From RGIG1934 sp964492545 (GTDB lineage: Bacteria; Bacillota; Clostridia; Lachnospirales; Lachnospiraceae), in NCBI GenBank assembly GCA_964492545.1, contig CAZBKO010000120.1:1-5861 (forward strand): a stretch of DNA of 5,861 nucleotides, in the 5' to 3' direction. A model generated the notes under the pieces. It was not told the DNA's origin. It worked only from the letters and a program-made list of their open reading frames with translations, and searched no databases. Positions 1 to 5,861 of this stretch are shown piece by piece. Every line of letters begins with the position of its first letter. Position 1 is the stretch's first letter. A program made the translations under genes and the position numbers.

Positions 1-44
1 ATCTTAGCTGCTGATTCAGCTTCGTTTGTCATTATTTCAAGCAA
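1..44 (-). CDS. ftsZ: FtsZ, N-terminal fragment (cell division GTPase), runs off window
   Basis: This is the 5' end of a gene that continues beyond base 1. Only 14 whole codons are visible: MLEIMTNEAESAAK, followed by a codon beginning AT. The MLEI-x-TNEAESAAK-I pattern is how many clostridial FtsZ proteins begin, just ahead of the first nucleotide-binding strand, and the position directly after divIB is where ftsZ is expected. FtsZ is the tubulin-like GTPase that forms the division ring at midcell. The start is a TTG at 44-42, chosen because AGGAGG at 53-58 lies 8 bases upstream of it. An ATG at codon 5 would be 20 bases from that site and would remove part of the familiar N-terminus. The GTPase domain lies outside the window, so identity rests on a short N-terminus plus gene order. 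Confidence 0.85.
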   Translation of the reverse strand, partial: MLEIMTNEAESAAK

Positions 45-52
45 GGTTATAT

Positions 53-58
53 CCTCCT
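53..58 (-). promoter_or_regulatory. Ribosome binding site that fixes the TTG start of ftsZ
   Basis: AGGAGG on the minus strand lies 8 bases before the TTG at 44-42. It is a near-perfect match to the anti-Shine-Dalgarno sequence. The spacing suits the TTG and not the in-frame ATG four codons later, so the rare start codon is the supported one. A strong site paired with a weak start codon is plausible for a gene whose dosage matters, but that last point is inference. Confidence 0.8.
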
Positions 59-76
59 TCATCTTTCTACCTATTA

Positions 77-133
77 ATTATAGTGCAAAATTGTCACTTC
101 TAATATAATATCTTTATTTCACCAAATAATCAA
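77..133 (-). promoter_or_regulatory. Candidate promoter region for ftsZ, two possible -10 boxes
   Basis: On the minus strand, TTGATT (128-133) and TATTAT (105-110) are separated by exactly 17 bases, a good vegetative sigma-A type arrangement with 4/6 and 5/6 matches. Transcription would begin near base 98, giving a leader of about 54 bases. A perfect TATAAT lies further down at 77-82, but the hexamer 17 bases ahead of it (TATTAG) is a poor -35 and there is no TGn extension. The 117-base gap between divIB and ftsZ is much longer than the other gaps in this cluster, which supports a promoter here. AT-rich gaps throw up such matches by chance, so this is a prediction. Confidence 0.5.
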
Positions 134-135
134 CT
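121..135 (-). promoter_or_regulatory. Shared block at the ftsZ -35 region (copy 1)
   Basis: The minus strand reads AGTTGATTATTTGGT. It contains the candidate -35 hexamer TTGATT and extends beyond it on both sides. The same block, one base shorter (AGTTGATTATTGGT), occurs upstream of mraY at 5784-5797, also placed so that a -10-like hexamer follows TTGATT by 17 bases. It may be a common operator or simply two related promoters. No protein is known to me to bind this sequence. Confidence 0.4.
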
Positions 136-161
136 AGTTTTTCACATTTTTTTACATTTTG

Positions 162-875
162 CTAGTTATTTTTCTTGAAAGTATAGCCAGTCTGACTGCT
201 ATTATAGATTTTCATGTCCAGTGTTCCGGAAAGGTCTTTCAAATTTGACATCATATCACTTAAATCGACAATTTTATCGTTCATTGTATCATCATCTTTA
301 CCAAGCTCAACAATTACCTTATCTATGTAGAGACTAATCTCCATATCTGACGAAATGTTCAGTTTTGTAACCTTTATGTCATATTTGTCAAGCTGCTGTG
401 TGATTCCAAGAATCTCATCAAAAATATTTTCTTTTTCCACAGGAAGCTTGGAATCAAGAATAAAATAATCAAATCTTATTCCTGTAACCAACGGTATATC
501 CTTTTGTGATTTGTCTGAGCTTTCCACAACTATTCCGTCTTTATCAAAATATAAATATGACCCCATGTATTTTACACATCCAATCATATTTTTTTCGTAT
601 ACTGTTATTGTAATTGAATCGAGTGAATTAATTTCCACATCGTATCTGTCAACAAAAGGTATCTGTGGCTGTTCCTCATATTTTGTTTTGTAATAGAATA
701 AAAATGGATTCTTATCATATTTTGACTTAAATATATATGCTTCCATTTCTTCAGCTGATACTCTCTCATTCCCTTCAAAGGTAATCTTTTTGATTCTAAA
801 TGTCGATAGATAAGCTGCTCCACCTAATATAATCAGCAATATCAATAATGGTATTATCCATTTTAATTTCTTCAT
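162..875 (-). CDS. divIB: Cell division protein DivIB/FtsQ
   Basis: A 237-residue bitopic membrane protein of the divisome. DivIB/FtsQ forms a core with FtsL and DivIC/FtsB that links the Z-ring to septal peptidoglycan synthesis. Visible parts: a short basic cytoplasmic tail (MKKLKW), one membrane segment at about 7-24, an extracytoplasmic POTRA-like domain from about 26 to 95 (opening FRIKKITFEGNERVS, with NPFLFY at 56-61 and ending ITITVYEK), then the beta domain with YLYFDKDGIVVE (107-118), DIPLVTG (126-132) and a C-terminal Gly-Tyr-x-Phe (230-233). The proline often found just before the last POTRA strand is absent (NSLDSITI). The length is slightly short compared with B. subtilis DivIB (about 260), mainly because the cytoplasmic tail is tiny. 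The ATG start has AGGTG (884-888) 8 bases upstream. The gene begins 20 bases after the murA stop, so it is very likely co-transcribed with it. Confidence 0.9.
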   Translation of the reverse strand: MKKLKWIIPLLILLIILGGAAYLSTFRIKKITFEGNERVSAEEMEAYIFKSKYDKNPFLFYYKTKYEEQPQIPFVDRYDVEINSLDSITITVYEKNMIGCVKYMGSYLYFDKDGIVVESSDKSQKDIPLVTGIRFDYFILDSKLPVEKENIFDEILGITQQLDKYDIKVTKLNISSDMEISLYIDKVIVELGKDDDTMNDKIVDLSDMMSNLKDLSGTLDMKIYNSSQTGYTFKKNN

Positions 876-895
876 CAGCTTTTCACCTTTCCCTG

Positions 896-2143
896 CTAAA
901 TCTGTCGTATATCAGCTCCCAAATTCTTCAGGTCTCTGACTAGATTTTCGTAACCTCTTTTTATATATTCCGTTCCATAAATTCTGGTAATATCATGTGC
1001 TGCAAGCCCCGCAAGTACAAGAGCTGCCCCTCCCCTTAACTCGTACGCCGTAACTTCACAGCCTCTTAATGTTTCCACACCATTTATATTCACTGCATTG
1101 TCTTTTACTGAAACATCCGCTCCCATTCGAATTAATTCAGGTACAATTCGAAACCGGTTTTCAAATACATTTTCATATATTTTTACATTTCCTGTTGATA
1201 CACAAGCCAGTGTCATAATCTGAGACTGCATATCCGTTGGAAATTCAGGATAAGGTCCCGTTGAAACATTAGATACATTATGTGTTCTTTCATTACACAC
1301 AGCCCTTATTTCATCATCATTTCCGTATATTGAAATACCCATTTTTTCTGCAACATCTATTGTTCCAGACAAAACCTCTTTATTAATGCCTTTAATGATA
1401 ATGTCTCCTCCGCATATTCCAACGGCAGCGATATAAGTTCCGGCACATATTCTGTCACCCTTTATGGTAACATTTACAGGACTTAATTTCTTTACACCAT
1501 TAATCATAATTCTTGATGTTCCGCCACCGGATATGTCAGCACCCATATTATTTAGAAAGTTACACAAATCAACTATCTCCGGCTCTTTTGCTGCGTTATC
1601 AATCACGATTCTGACTTCTGACACCGCAGATAGCAGCAATATATTCTCAGTTGCCCCAACACTTGGAAATTCAAGATTAATATAGGTATCCAGCAAATTA
1701 CTTCCATCTGCATAAATGTGCTCATCCTGCGTAATCAGCACACCCATTTTTCTGAAGGCATTCAAATGAATATCAACTGGTCTAAGACCAATATTGCATC
1801 CTCCCGGAAGAGCTATCATTGCTTTCTTACATTTTGCCAGCATTGGACCCATAAAAATAAATGAAGATCTCATCTTTTCAGAATATCTTTCAGGTATGCA
1901 GCAGGTGTCAAAACCTGAACTGTCTATGTATAGTGTTGAATTTTCCATATGAACTGCACAGCCTAACATTTTCAGAATATCAATGGTATTCCTGACATCT
2001 AAAATATCAGGACAATTCTCTATAACCGTGGTTCCATCTGCCAGCAAAGCTGCAGCCATTATTGGTAAAACCGAATTTTTGGCACCCTGAATTCTAATAC
2101 TGCCTGATAAATTCTCTGACTTTCCAACCTCAATATATGTCAC
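896..2143 (-). CDS. murA: UDP-N-acetylglucosamine 1-carboxyvinyltransferase (MurA)
   Basis: This 415-residue cytoplasmic enzyme transfers enolpyruvate from PEP to UDP-GlcNAc, the first committed step of peptidoglycan synthesis and the target of fosfomycin. Family residues are intact: Lys22-Asn23 in QGAKNS, Arg92, the catalytic-loop Cys116 in LPGGCNIGLRPVD (the residue alkylated by fosfomycin), Arg121, Asp304 in EFPTDMQ, and Arg396 in IKRGYENL. The usual alternation of two EPSP-synthase-like domains is seen and the length is normal. A cysteine rather than aspartate in the loop predicts fosfomycin sensitivity at the enzyme level. The start is GTG, with GGAGG (2152-2156) 8 bases upstream. An ATG 4 bases earlier (2147-2145) is out of frame and closes after five codons. 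The gene occupies the position after ftsW where murG is usual. Firmicutes often carry two MurA paralogues, and sequence alone does not show which one this is. Confidence 0.96.
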   Translation of the reverse strand: MTYIEVGKSENLSGSIRIQGAKNSVLPIMAAALLADGTTVIENCPDILDVRNTIDILKMLGCAVHMENSTLYIDSSGFDTCCIPERYSEKMRSSFIFMGPMLAKCKKAMIALPGGCNIGLRPVDIHLNAFRKMGVLITQDEHIYADGSNLLDTYINLEFPSVGATENILLLSAVSEVRIVIDNAAKEPEIVDLCNFLNNMGADISGGGTSRIMINGVKKLSPVNVTIKGDRICAGTYIAAVGICGGDIIIKGINKEVLSGTIDVAEKMGISIYGNDDEIRAVCNERTHNVSNVSTGPYPEFPTDMQSQIMTLACVSTGNVKIYENVFENRFRIVPELIRMGADVSVKDNAVNINGVETLRGCEVTAYELRGGAALVLAGLAAHDITRIYGTEYIKRGYENLVRDLKNLGADIRQI

Positions 2144-2151
2144 TCATATTT

Positions 2152-2188
2152 CCTCCACACATCAACTACTATTAATATATTGTGAAGG
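2152..2188 (-). promoter_or_regulatory. Predicted hairpin covering the murA ribosome binding site
   Basis: In the 55-base ftsW-murA gap, CCTTCACA (minus strand, 2188-2181) can pair with TGTGGAGG (2159-2152) over eight consecutive positions, seven Watson-Crick and one G-U. The loop is 21 AT-rich bases. The 3' arm contains GGAGG, the murA Shine-Dalgarno site, so the folded form would hide it. This could tune murA translation relative to ftsW. The pairing is seen directly; any regulatory effect is inference, and the large loop makes the fold only moderately stable. Confidence 0.4.
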
Positions 2189-2198
2189 TGCATTTTTG

Positions 2199-3359
2199 TT
2201 ACTCTAATCTTATTCTTTTTGAAACTGAAAGCGCCAGCCCCATTTCCGCCAGCAAAAATACAACCGAAGTACCGCCATAGCTTATAAATGGCAATGTAAC
2301 ACCGGTGTTTGGAATACTATTTGTTACAACAGCTATATTAAGTATTACCTGTATTGAAATATGAGCCATTATTCCCACCACCAGCAGAGAACCGTATAGG
2401 TCTGAAGCGTTATTTGAAATAACCATAAATCTCCATACCATAAATACAAATAAAAGTATTACTGCAATGCCGCCAATTACACCTAATTCTTCACAAATTA
2501 TGGTATAAATCATATCATTTTGTGCTTCCGGTACGAATCCAAGCTTCTGAATTCCTTTACCCAGGCCTTTTCCAAACAATCCTCCTGAACCGATGGCATA
2601 AAGTCCCTGTATTACCTGAAATCCTGTACCTTGTGCTGTATCCATCTCTGGATGCAGCCATGTCTGGATTCTCTTCAGTCTGAATGAACCTGCAGATGAG
2701 AAGTCCATATCCTTGACCATAGCCAATCCTACACACAATGCAATTAATGCAAATGCTGTTATTACTATGTAGAACCTGTAATTAGGACTCGCAACAAAAA
2801 CCATTACAAATGCTATTCCCATTACAATAACTGCCGAGCTTAAGTTATCTGTTAACAGGTACAAAATCAGTGCAGGGATTGCTGCATACAGCATTATATA
2901 TATTACTGTCTTAATATTCTTAATACTCTTCGTCTTCTTTTCAAGAACAAATGCAAAGAAAATAATTATTCCTATCTTAACAACCTCTGCCGGCTGAAAT
3001 GATAATGAACCTACACCTATCCATCTTCTGGCACCGTTAAATTCCATTCCCAATGGGGAAAGAACACCGAATACACATAAAATAGATGCAAAATATAAAA
3101 AAACTGCAAACTTCTTAAAATAATGATAATCTATCGCACTTACCACTGCCATTACAAGCAATCCAAATGCAGTACTAAATATCTGTTTATCCAGGTAAAA
3201 TGTCGCTTTATTAAACTTTAACTGTGATGTATATGCACTTGTACTGTATAGCATAACAAGACCAAATCCCAGCAAAAACACTATTATAAATAAAAGACTG
3301 TAATCAAAATAACTGTTCCCCTTGGTCTTGGCACCGCGCTTACCGGCAATCTGTCTCAA
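2199..3359 (-). CDS. ftsW: SEDS-family peptidoglycan glycosyltransferase FtsW/SpoVE
   Basis: A polytopic membrane protein of the SEDS family that polymerises glycan strands from lipid II with a partner class B penicillin-binding protein at the septum. About ten hydrophobic segments are visible. Numbering below counts from a GTG three codons upstream: NGARRWI (111-117), FQPAE (124-128) with Lys131, RLKRIQTWLHP (230-240), VPEAQNDMIYTIICEELG (279-296) holding the conserved extracellular Asp285, and TLPFISYGGTS (358-368). I place the start at TTG 3359-3357, giving 386 residues, because the Shine-Dalgarno AAAGGAG ends exactly at that upstream GTG (3368-3366) and so could not serve it, whereas the TTG lies 8 bases away. 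The gene follows murD by about 30 bases. FtsW and the sporulation paralogue SpoVE cannot be told apart from this alone. The location between murD and divIB matches spoVE in B. subtilis, and in genomes with one copy it does vegetative division. Confidence 0.93.
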   Translation of the reverse strand: MRQIAGKRGAKTKGNSYFDYSLLFIIVFLLGFGLVMLYSTSAYTSQLKFNKATFYLDKQIFSTAFGLLVMAVVSAIDYHYFKKFAVFLYFASILCVFGVLSPLGMEFNGARRWIGVGSLSFQPAEVVKIGIIIFFAFVLEKKTKSIKNIKTVIYIMLYAAIPALILYLLTDNLSSAVIVMGIAFVMVFVASPNYRFYIVITAFALIALCVGLAMVKDMDFSSAGSFRLKRIQTWLHPEMDTAQGTGFQVIQGLYAIGSGGLFGKGLGKGIQKLGFVPEAQNDMIYTIICEELGVIGGIAVILLFVFMVWRFMVISNNASDLYGSLLVVGIMAHISIQVILNIAVVTNSIPNTGVTLPFISYGGTSVVFLLAEMGLALSVSKRIRLE

Positions 3360-3367
3360 ATCATTCA

Positions 3368-3374
3368 CTCCTTT
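3368..3374 (-). promoter_or_regulatory. Ribosome binding site deciding the ftsW start
   Basis: AAAGGAG on the minus strand. Its last G is the first base of a GTG (3368-3366) that would give the longest reading frame, leaving zero spacing. The in-frame TTG at 3359-3357 sits 8 bases downstream, the same spacing seen at ftsZ, murA and divIB here. A nearby ATG (3364-3362) is out of frame and reaches a stop after two codons. Confidence 0.75.
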
Positions 3375-3391
3375 ATATGTGGAAGTTATAC

Positions 3392-4753
3392 TTATAGATT
3401 GTTTACATATTCCTTGAACAATCTTCCTCTTTCTTCATAGCTCTTAAACATATCCCAGCTTGCGCATGCAGGCGATAATAATACTGCATAGCCGCTCTGT
3501 GCATGTTTGCTTGATTCAATTACAGCTTCCTCAAGTGAATTTGTAAATACAATATTTTCAAATCCATGCTTATGAGCACACTCTGCTATTTTGTCCCTGG
3601 TCTTGCCAAGGAGAACTAAACACTTTATCTTGTCTCCAAAGGCTTCAAGCCAATCATCATATTCGGAACCCTTATCATATCCTCCGGCTATAAGTACAGT
3701 AGGTCTGCTCATAGCTTCAATTGCTTTAATTGAGGCATCTGTATTAGTTCCCTTTGAATCATTATAATAGATAACCTGTTTCTTCTCAGTTACATACTCT
3801 ATTCTATGCTCAACTGCCTTAAATTCTTTGATAACCTTGCTGATTGTGTCCACAGACACACCCATATGTATACTTATGGCAATGGCAGCCATAACATTTT
3901 CAACATTATGTATTCCCACCAGCTTCATTTCTGATATCCTGATTACAGGAATTTCCTTGGCTCCATCATTATATATTATTGTCTCACCGTCAAGATACAT
4001 GCCCACATCCAGCTTCTGTCTGCTGCTGTAATACACAATCTTTGATGGTACCTGGACTGCATTTTTTCTTAAAAGCTCATCCTCATAATTAAGGACGCAC
4101 ACCTGATTCTCTGTCTGGTTTCTGGCTATACTCATCTTGATGTTCGTATAGTTCTCCATTGTGTAATGTCTGTTCAAATGATCTGGTGTAATATTAAGAA
4201 CTGCACATACATTAGGAGTAAATTCATTGATTGTCTCCAGCTGAAAGCTGCTCACTTCTGCAACTGTTACGCTGTCATCAGTTGTCTCCAGTGCAATCTC
4301 TGTATATGGATTACCAATGTTACCCACTACATATACGCTGTCATAATGAGCCTTCATAATTTCACCCACAAGCGCTGTTGTAGTTGTCTTTCCATTTGTT
4401 CCTGTAATTGCGGCAATCTTGCCCTTTCCAAATACATAAGCAAGTTCGATTTCGCTCCATATTCTCTTTCCTGCAAGTCTTACCTTATTAACAAATGGTG
4501 CATCAGTTGGTATTCCCGGACTGATGACCATAATGTCTATATCTGAAATTATGCTTTCGTCAAGCTCTCCTATAACTATTTTAACCTTATCTGCATTAGT
4601 AATATCTTTGAGTTTGTTTCTTATGCTTCCTTCTGTTAATTCATGATTGCCGTCATATAAAACGATATCTGCTCCCACCTGCGACAGAAGTCTTACTGCT
4701 CCTATACCGCTTATTCCTGAACCTGCAACTAAATATTTCTTCTTCTCATTCAT
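3392..4753 (-). CDS. murD: UDP-N-acetylmuramoyl-L-alanine--D-glutamate ligase (MurD)
   Basis: A 453-residue cytoplasmic ATP-dependent ligase that adds D-glutamate to UDP-MurNAc-L-Ala. Three domains can be followed. The N-terminal Rossmann-like UDP-binding part begins YLVAGSGISGIGAVRLL, with VISPGIP at 76-82. The central ATPase part has the P-loop GTNGKTTTT (118-126), EVSSFQLE (166-173), LNITPDHLNRH (186-196), and Lys206 in NIKMSIARNQ at the position of the carbamylated lysine of Mur ligases. The C-terminal part has HNVENVMAA (282-290), EHRIEYV (315-321), NDSKGTNTDA (331-340) and SPACASWDMFKSYEERG (427-443). The last two motifs are characteristic of MurD among the Mur ligases. Length is normal (B. 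subtilis MurD is about 450) and no key residue is missing. The ATG start has GAGGA (4763-4767) 9 bases upstream. The gene begins 25 bases after the mraY stop. Confidence 0.97.
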   Translation of the reverse strand: MNEKKKYLVAGSGISGIGAVRLLSQVGADIVLYDGNHELTEGSIRNKLKDITNADKVKIVIGELDESIISDIDIMVISPGIPTDAPFVNKVRLAGKRIWSEIELAYVFGKGKIAAITGTNGKTTTTALVGEIMKAHYDSVYVVGNIGNPYTEIALETTDDSVTVAEVSSFQLETINEFTPNVCAVLNITPDHLNRHYTMENYTNIKMSIARNQTENQVCVLNYEDELLRKNAVQVPSKIVYYSSRQKLDVGMYLDGETIIYNDGAKEIPVIRISEMKLVGIHNVENVMAAIAISIHMGVSVDTISKVIKEFKAVEHRIEYVTEKKQVIYYNDSKGTNTDASIKAIEAMSRPTVLIAGGYDKGSEYDDWLEAFGDKIKCLVLLGKTRDKIAECAHKHGFENIVFTNSLEEAVIESSKHAQSGYAVLLSPACASWDMFKSYEERGRLFKEYVNNL

Positions 4754-4778
4754 AGTTCTCTTTCCTCTTCATTTATTG

Positions 4779-5735
4779 TTATAATGCTAAATATGCAAAC
4801 ATACATAAAATTGCCGTAACTGACGAAAATACAGCAACGACCCGTGTTTCTGACCATCCACATAATTCAAAATGATGATGAATGGGTGCCATTCGAAATA
4901 GCCGCCTGCCTCCTGTAATCTTATAATATATTACCTGAAGCATTACTGATAGTACTTCTATTACATATATAAATGCAATAATAAGCAAAAAAAATGGCAT
5001 TCGCATAATATAGGCGGTTGATGCCACAAATCCGCCAAGTGCCAGTGAACCGGTGTCTCCCATAAATACTCTGGCAGGATATACATTAAACAGCATAAAT
5101 CCCAACAGACTTCCTGTAACTGCAGCTGTTATTGGTTCAATCCCACTGGATGTCATAACTGAAACAGCTGTAAAGAACACTGATATCATAATCGTAACTC
5201 CAGATGCAAGGCCATCAAGGCCATCTGTGAAATTCGCACCATTTACCGTACCAATCACCACAAAAAACATGAGTGGAATATACATAATTCCTGTATCATA
5301 CGTTGTTCCATGTGTAAATGGTATTGTAAGCTTTGTGTAATCGGATGTGAATTCCATCATATAATAAGCAAACACCGACGTGACTATTATCTGTAATAAC
5401 AGCTTCTGATATGGTTTGAGTCCCATTGATCGCTTCATTACCACCTTGATATAATCATCTAAAAATCCTATAAGTCCAAATCCCAGTGTCATAAAGAGCA
5501 CGGGTATTATTTCCGGATAATACTCCATATACATCAGTGAAGTAATTACAATACTGCATAATATTATCAGCCCACCCATTGTTGGTGTCCCGCTCTTCTT
5601 AAGGTGCTCCCTTGGTCCCTCCTGCCTAATAAACTGACACGACTTAAGCTTTCTTAAAAACGGTATAACAATCGGGCATAATACAACACTGATTCCAAAA
5701 GAAATCAGTACTGCCTTGATTACACTATTAATCAT
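4779..5735 (-). CDS. mraY: Phospho-N-acetylmuramoyl-pentapeptide-transferase (MraY)
   Basis: A 318-residue integral membrane enzyme that transfers phospho-MurNAc-pentapeptide from UDP to undecaprenyl phosphate, forming lipid I. Around ten hydrophobic segments are visible. Family motifs in order: GPREHLKKSGTPTMGG (40-55), FLDDYIK (91-97) with the Asp93-Asp94 pair, NGANFTDGLDGLA (165-177) with Asp171 and Asp174, FMGDTGSLALGG (224-235) with Asp227, and MAPIHHHFE (282-290) with the triple histidine. All the Mg2+ and substrate-binding residues expected of the polyprenyl-phosphate N-acetylhexosamine-1-phosphate transferase family are present, and the MAPIHHHFE motif separates MraY from WecA/TagO relatives. 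Length matches the family (B. subtilis 324). The chosen ATG (5735-5733) lies 7 bases from GGGAG (5743-5747). An overlapping ATG 4 bases upstream is too close to that site and closes after three codons. It is the first gene of this group and has its own candidate promoter. Confidence 0.98.
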   Translation of the reverse strand: MINSVIKAVLISFGISVVLCPIVIPFLRKLKSCQFIRQEGPREHLKKSGTPTMGGLIILCSIVITSLMYMEYYPEIIPVLFMTLGFGLIGFLDDYIKVVMKRSMGLKPYQKLLLQIIVTSVFAYYMMEFTSDYTKLTIPFTHGTTYDTGIMYIPLMFFVVIGTVNGANFTDGLDGLASGVTIMISVFFTAVSVMTSSGIEPITAAVTGSLLGFMLFNVYPARVFMGDTGSLALGGFVASTAYIMRMPFFLLIIAFIYVIEVLSVMLQVIYYKITGGRRLFRMAPIHHHFELCGWSETRVVAVFSSVTAILCMFAYLAL

Positions 5736-5766
5736 TCATTTTCTCCCATAAACACTAAACATTATA

Positions 5767-5795
5767 AGTATAATATTATTTATACCAATAATCAA
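5767..5795 (-). promoter_or_regulatory. Candidate promoter for the mraY operon
   Basis: TTGATT (5790-5795) and TATACT (5767-5772) on the minus strand are separated by 17 bases and match the sigma-A hexamers at 4/6 and 5/6. Transcription would start near 5760, leaving a leader of about 25 bases with GGGAG placed correctly. A perfect TTGACA at 5817-5822 lies upstream, but at 17 bases it is followed only by TAAGTT. A perfect TATAAT at 5761-5766 has no -35 partner. The choice among these is inference. Confidence 0.5.
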
Positions 5796-5797
5796 CT
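5784..5797 (-). promoter_or_regulatory. Shared block at the mraY -35 region (copy 2)
   Basis: AGTTGATTATTGGT on the minus strand. It equals the block at 121-135 before ftsZ except for one missing T. As there, it contains the TTGATT hexamer and extends past it. It is also flanked by a short inverted repeat (AATAA / TTATT, 5787-5791 and 5797-5801) that the ftsZ copy does not share. Possible common operator, or promoters of common descent. Confidence 0.4.
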
Positions 5798-5861
5798 TAT
5801 TTCTCTTGTTTGTTTGTGTCAAGTAAACGTTGGCAAATTTTTTACTGTTTTTCAAAAATGA

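Larger units (their letters stand above)
5736..5861 (-). other. mraY leader and upstream region, no gene identified
   Basis: These 126 bases are very AT-rich. One minus-strand frame is open from the window edge to a TGA beside the mraY start (about 43 codons), but its translation resembles no cell-wall protein I know and is of low complexity. The other two frames close within 20 bases of the edge. The 3' end of an upstream gene (murF or a class B penicillin-binding protein would be usual) is not recognisable. The region is best read as intergenic with promoter elements. Confidence 0.5.

Noticed and set aside
128..167. Inverted repeat AACTAG / CTAGTT just after divIB, as a terminator
   Set aside because: Only six AT-rich pairs with a loop of over 20 bases and no T-tract following. 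It also overlaps the candidate -35 region, so it is unlikely to terminate transcription.
605..823. Second minus-strand open frame of 72 codons within divIB
   Set aside because: It lies in another frame inside divIB, while the divIB frame itself shows a clear FtsQ-type domain order.
4166..4546. Plus-strand open frame of 126 codons inside murD
   Set aside because: It is antisense to conserved MurD coding sequence, has an unnatural composition very rich in Cys and Ser, and is best explained as a shadow of the real gene.
5053..5340. Plus-strand open frame of 95 codons inside mraY
   Set aside because: Antisense to the conserved NGANFTDGLDGLA region of MraY. No recognisable protein features.
5821..5835. 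CcpA cre-like sequence AAGTAAACGTTGGCA upstream of mraY
   Set aside because: It fits the degenerate consensus WTGNAANCGNWNNCW apart from one conserved T, but a single near-match to such a loose pattern is weak. Cell-wall operons are not typical CcpA targets.
5736..5861. Open minus-strand frame reaching the mraY start, possible tail of an upstream gene
   Set aside because: The translation is low-complexity and matches no expected neighbour (murF, penicillin-binding protein). The region also carries promoter-like elements, so it is treated as non-coding.

Overview
The window is a stretch of the dcw (division and cell wall) cluster of an AT-rich Gram-positive bacterium. All genes lie on the minus strand, so transcription runs from high to low coordinates. 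In transcription order they are mraY, murD, ftsW/spoVE, murA, divIB/ftsQ and the first 14 codons of ftsZ. Low GC, strong Shine-Dalgarno sites (GGAGG, AAAGGAG), free use of GTG and TTG starts and the wording of the FtsZ and DivIB proteins point to Clostridia. Lachnospiraceae is the best guess, but that is inference from remembered family sequences, not from a search.

Layout: 5736-5861 is a non-coding leader with a candidate promoter. mraY (4779-5735), murD (3392-4753), ftsW (2199-3359) and murA (896-2143) follow with gaps of about 20-55 bases, then divIB (162-875). A 117-base gap (45-161) with candidate promoters precedes ftsZ, which runs off the window at base 1. No terminator-like hairpin with a T-tract is seen between any genes, so the five upstream genes look like one operon that may also read into ftsZ.

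The genes act together. MurA makes the first committed precursor, MurD adds D-glutamate, and MraY moves the finished pentapeptide onto the lipid carrier (lipid I). FtsW polymerises lipid II into septal glycan, DivIB stabilises the membrane divisome core, and FtsZ forms the ring that positions it. murG, which makes lipid II and usually follows ftsW/spoVE, is absent here and murA sits in its place. murB, murC and ftsA are also absent from this interval.

The protein-coding content is ordinary and intact, with catalytic motifs present throughout. I found no mobile element, CRISPR array, RNA gene or unknown system. The points worth a second look are regulatory: a near-identical block at the -35 region of both the mraY and ftsZ leaders, a hairpin that would bury the murA ribosome binding site, a probable TTG start for ftsW, and overlapping out-of-frame ATGs at four consecutive gene starts.
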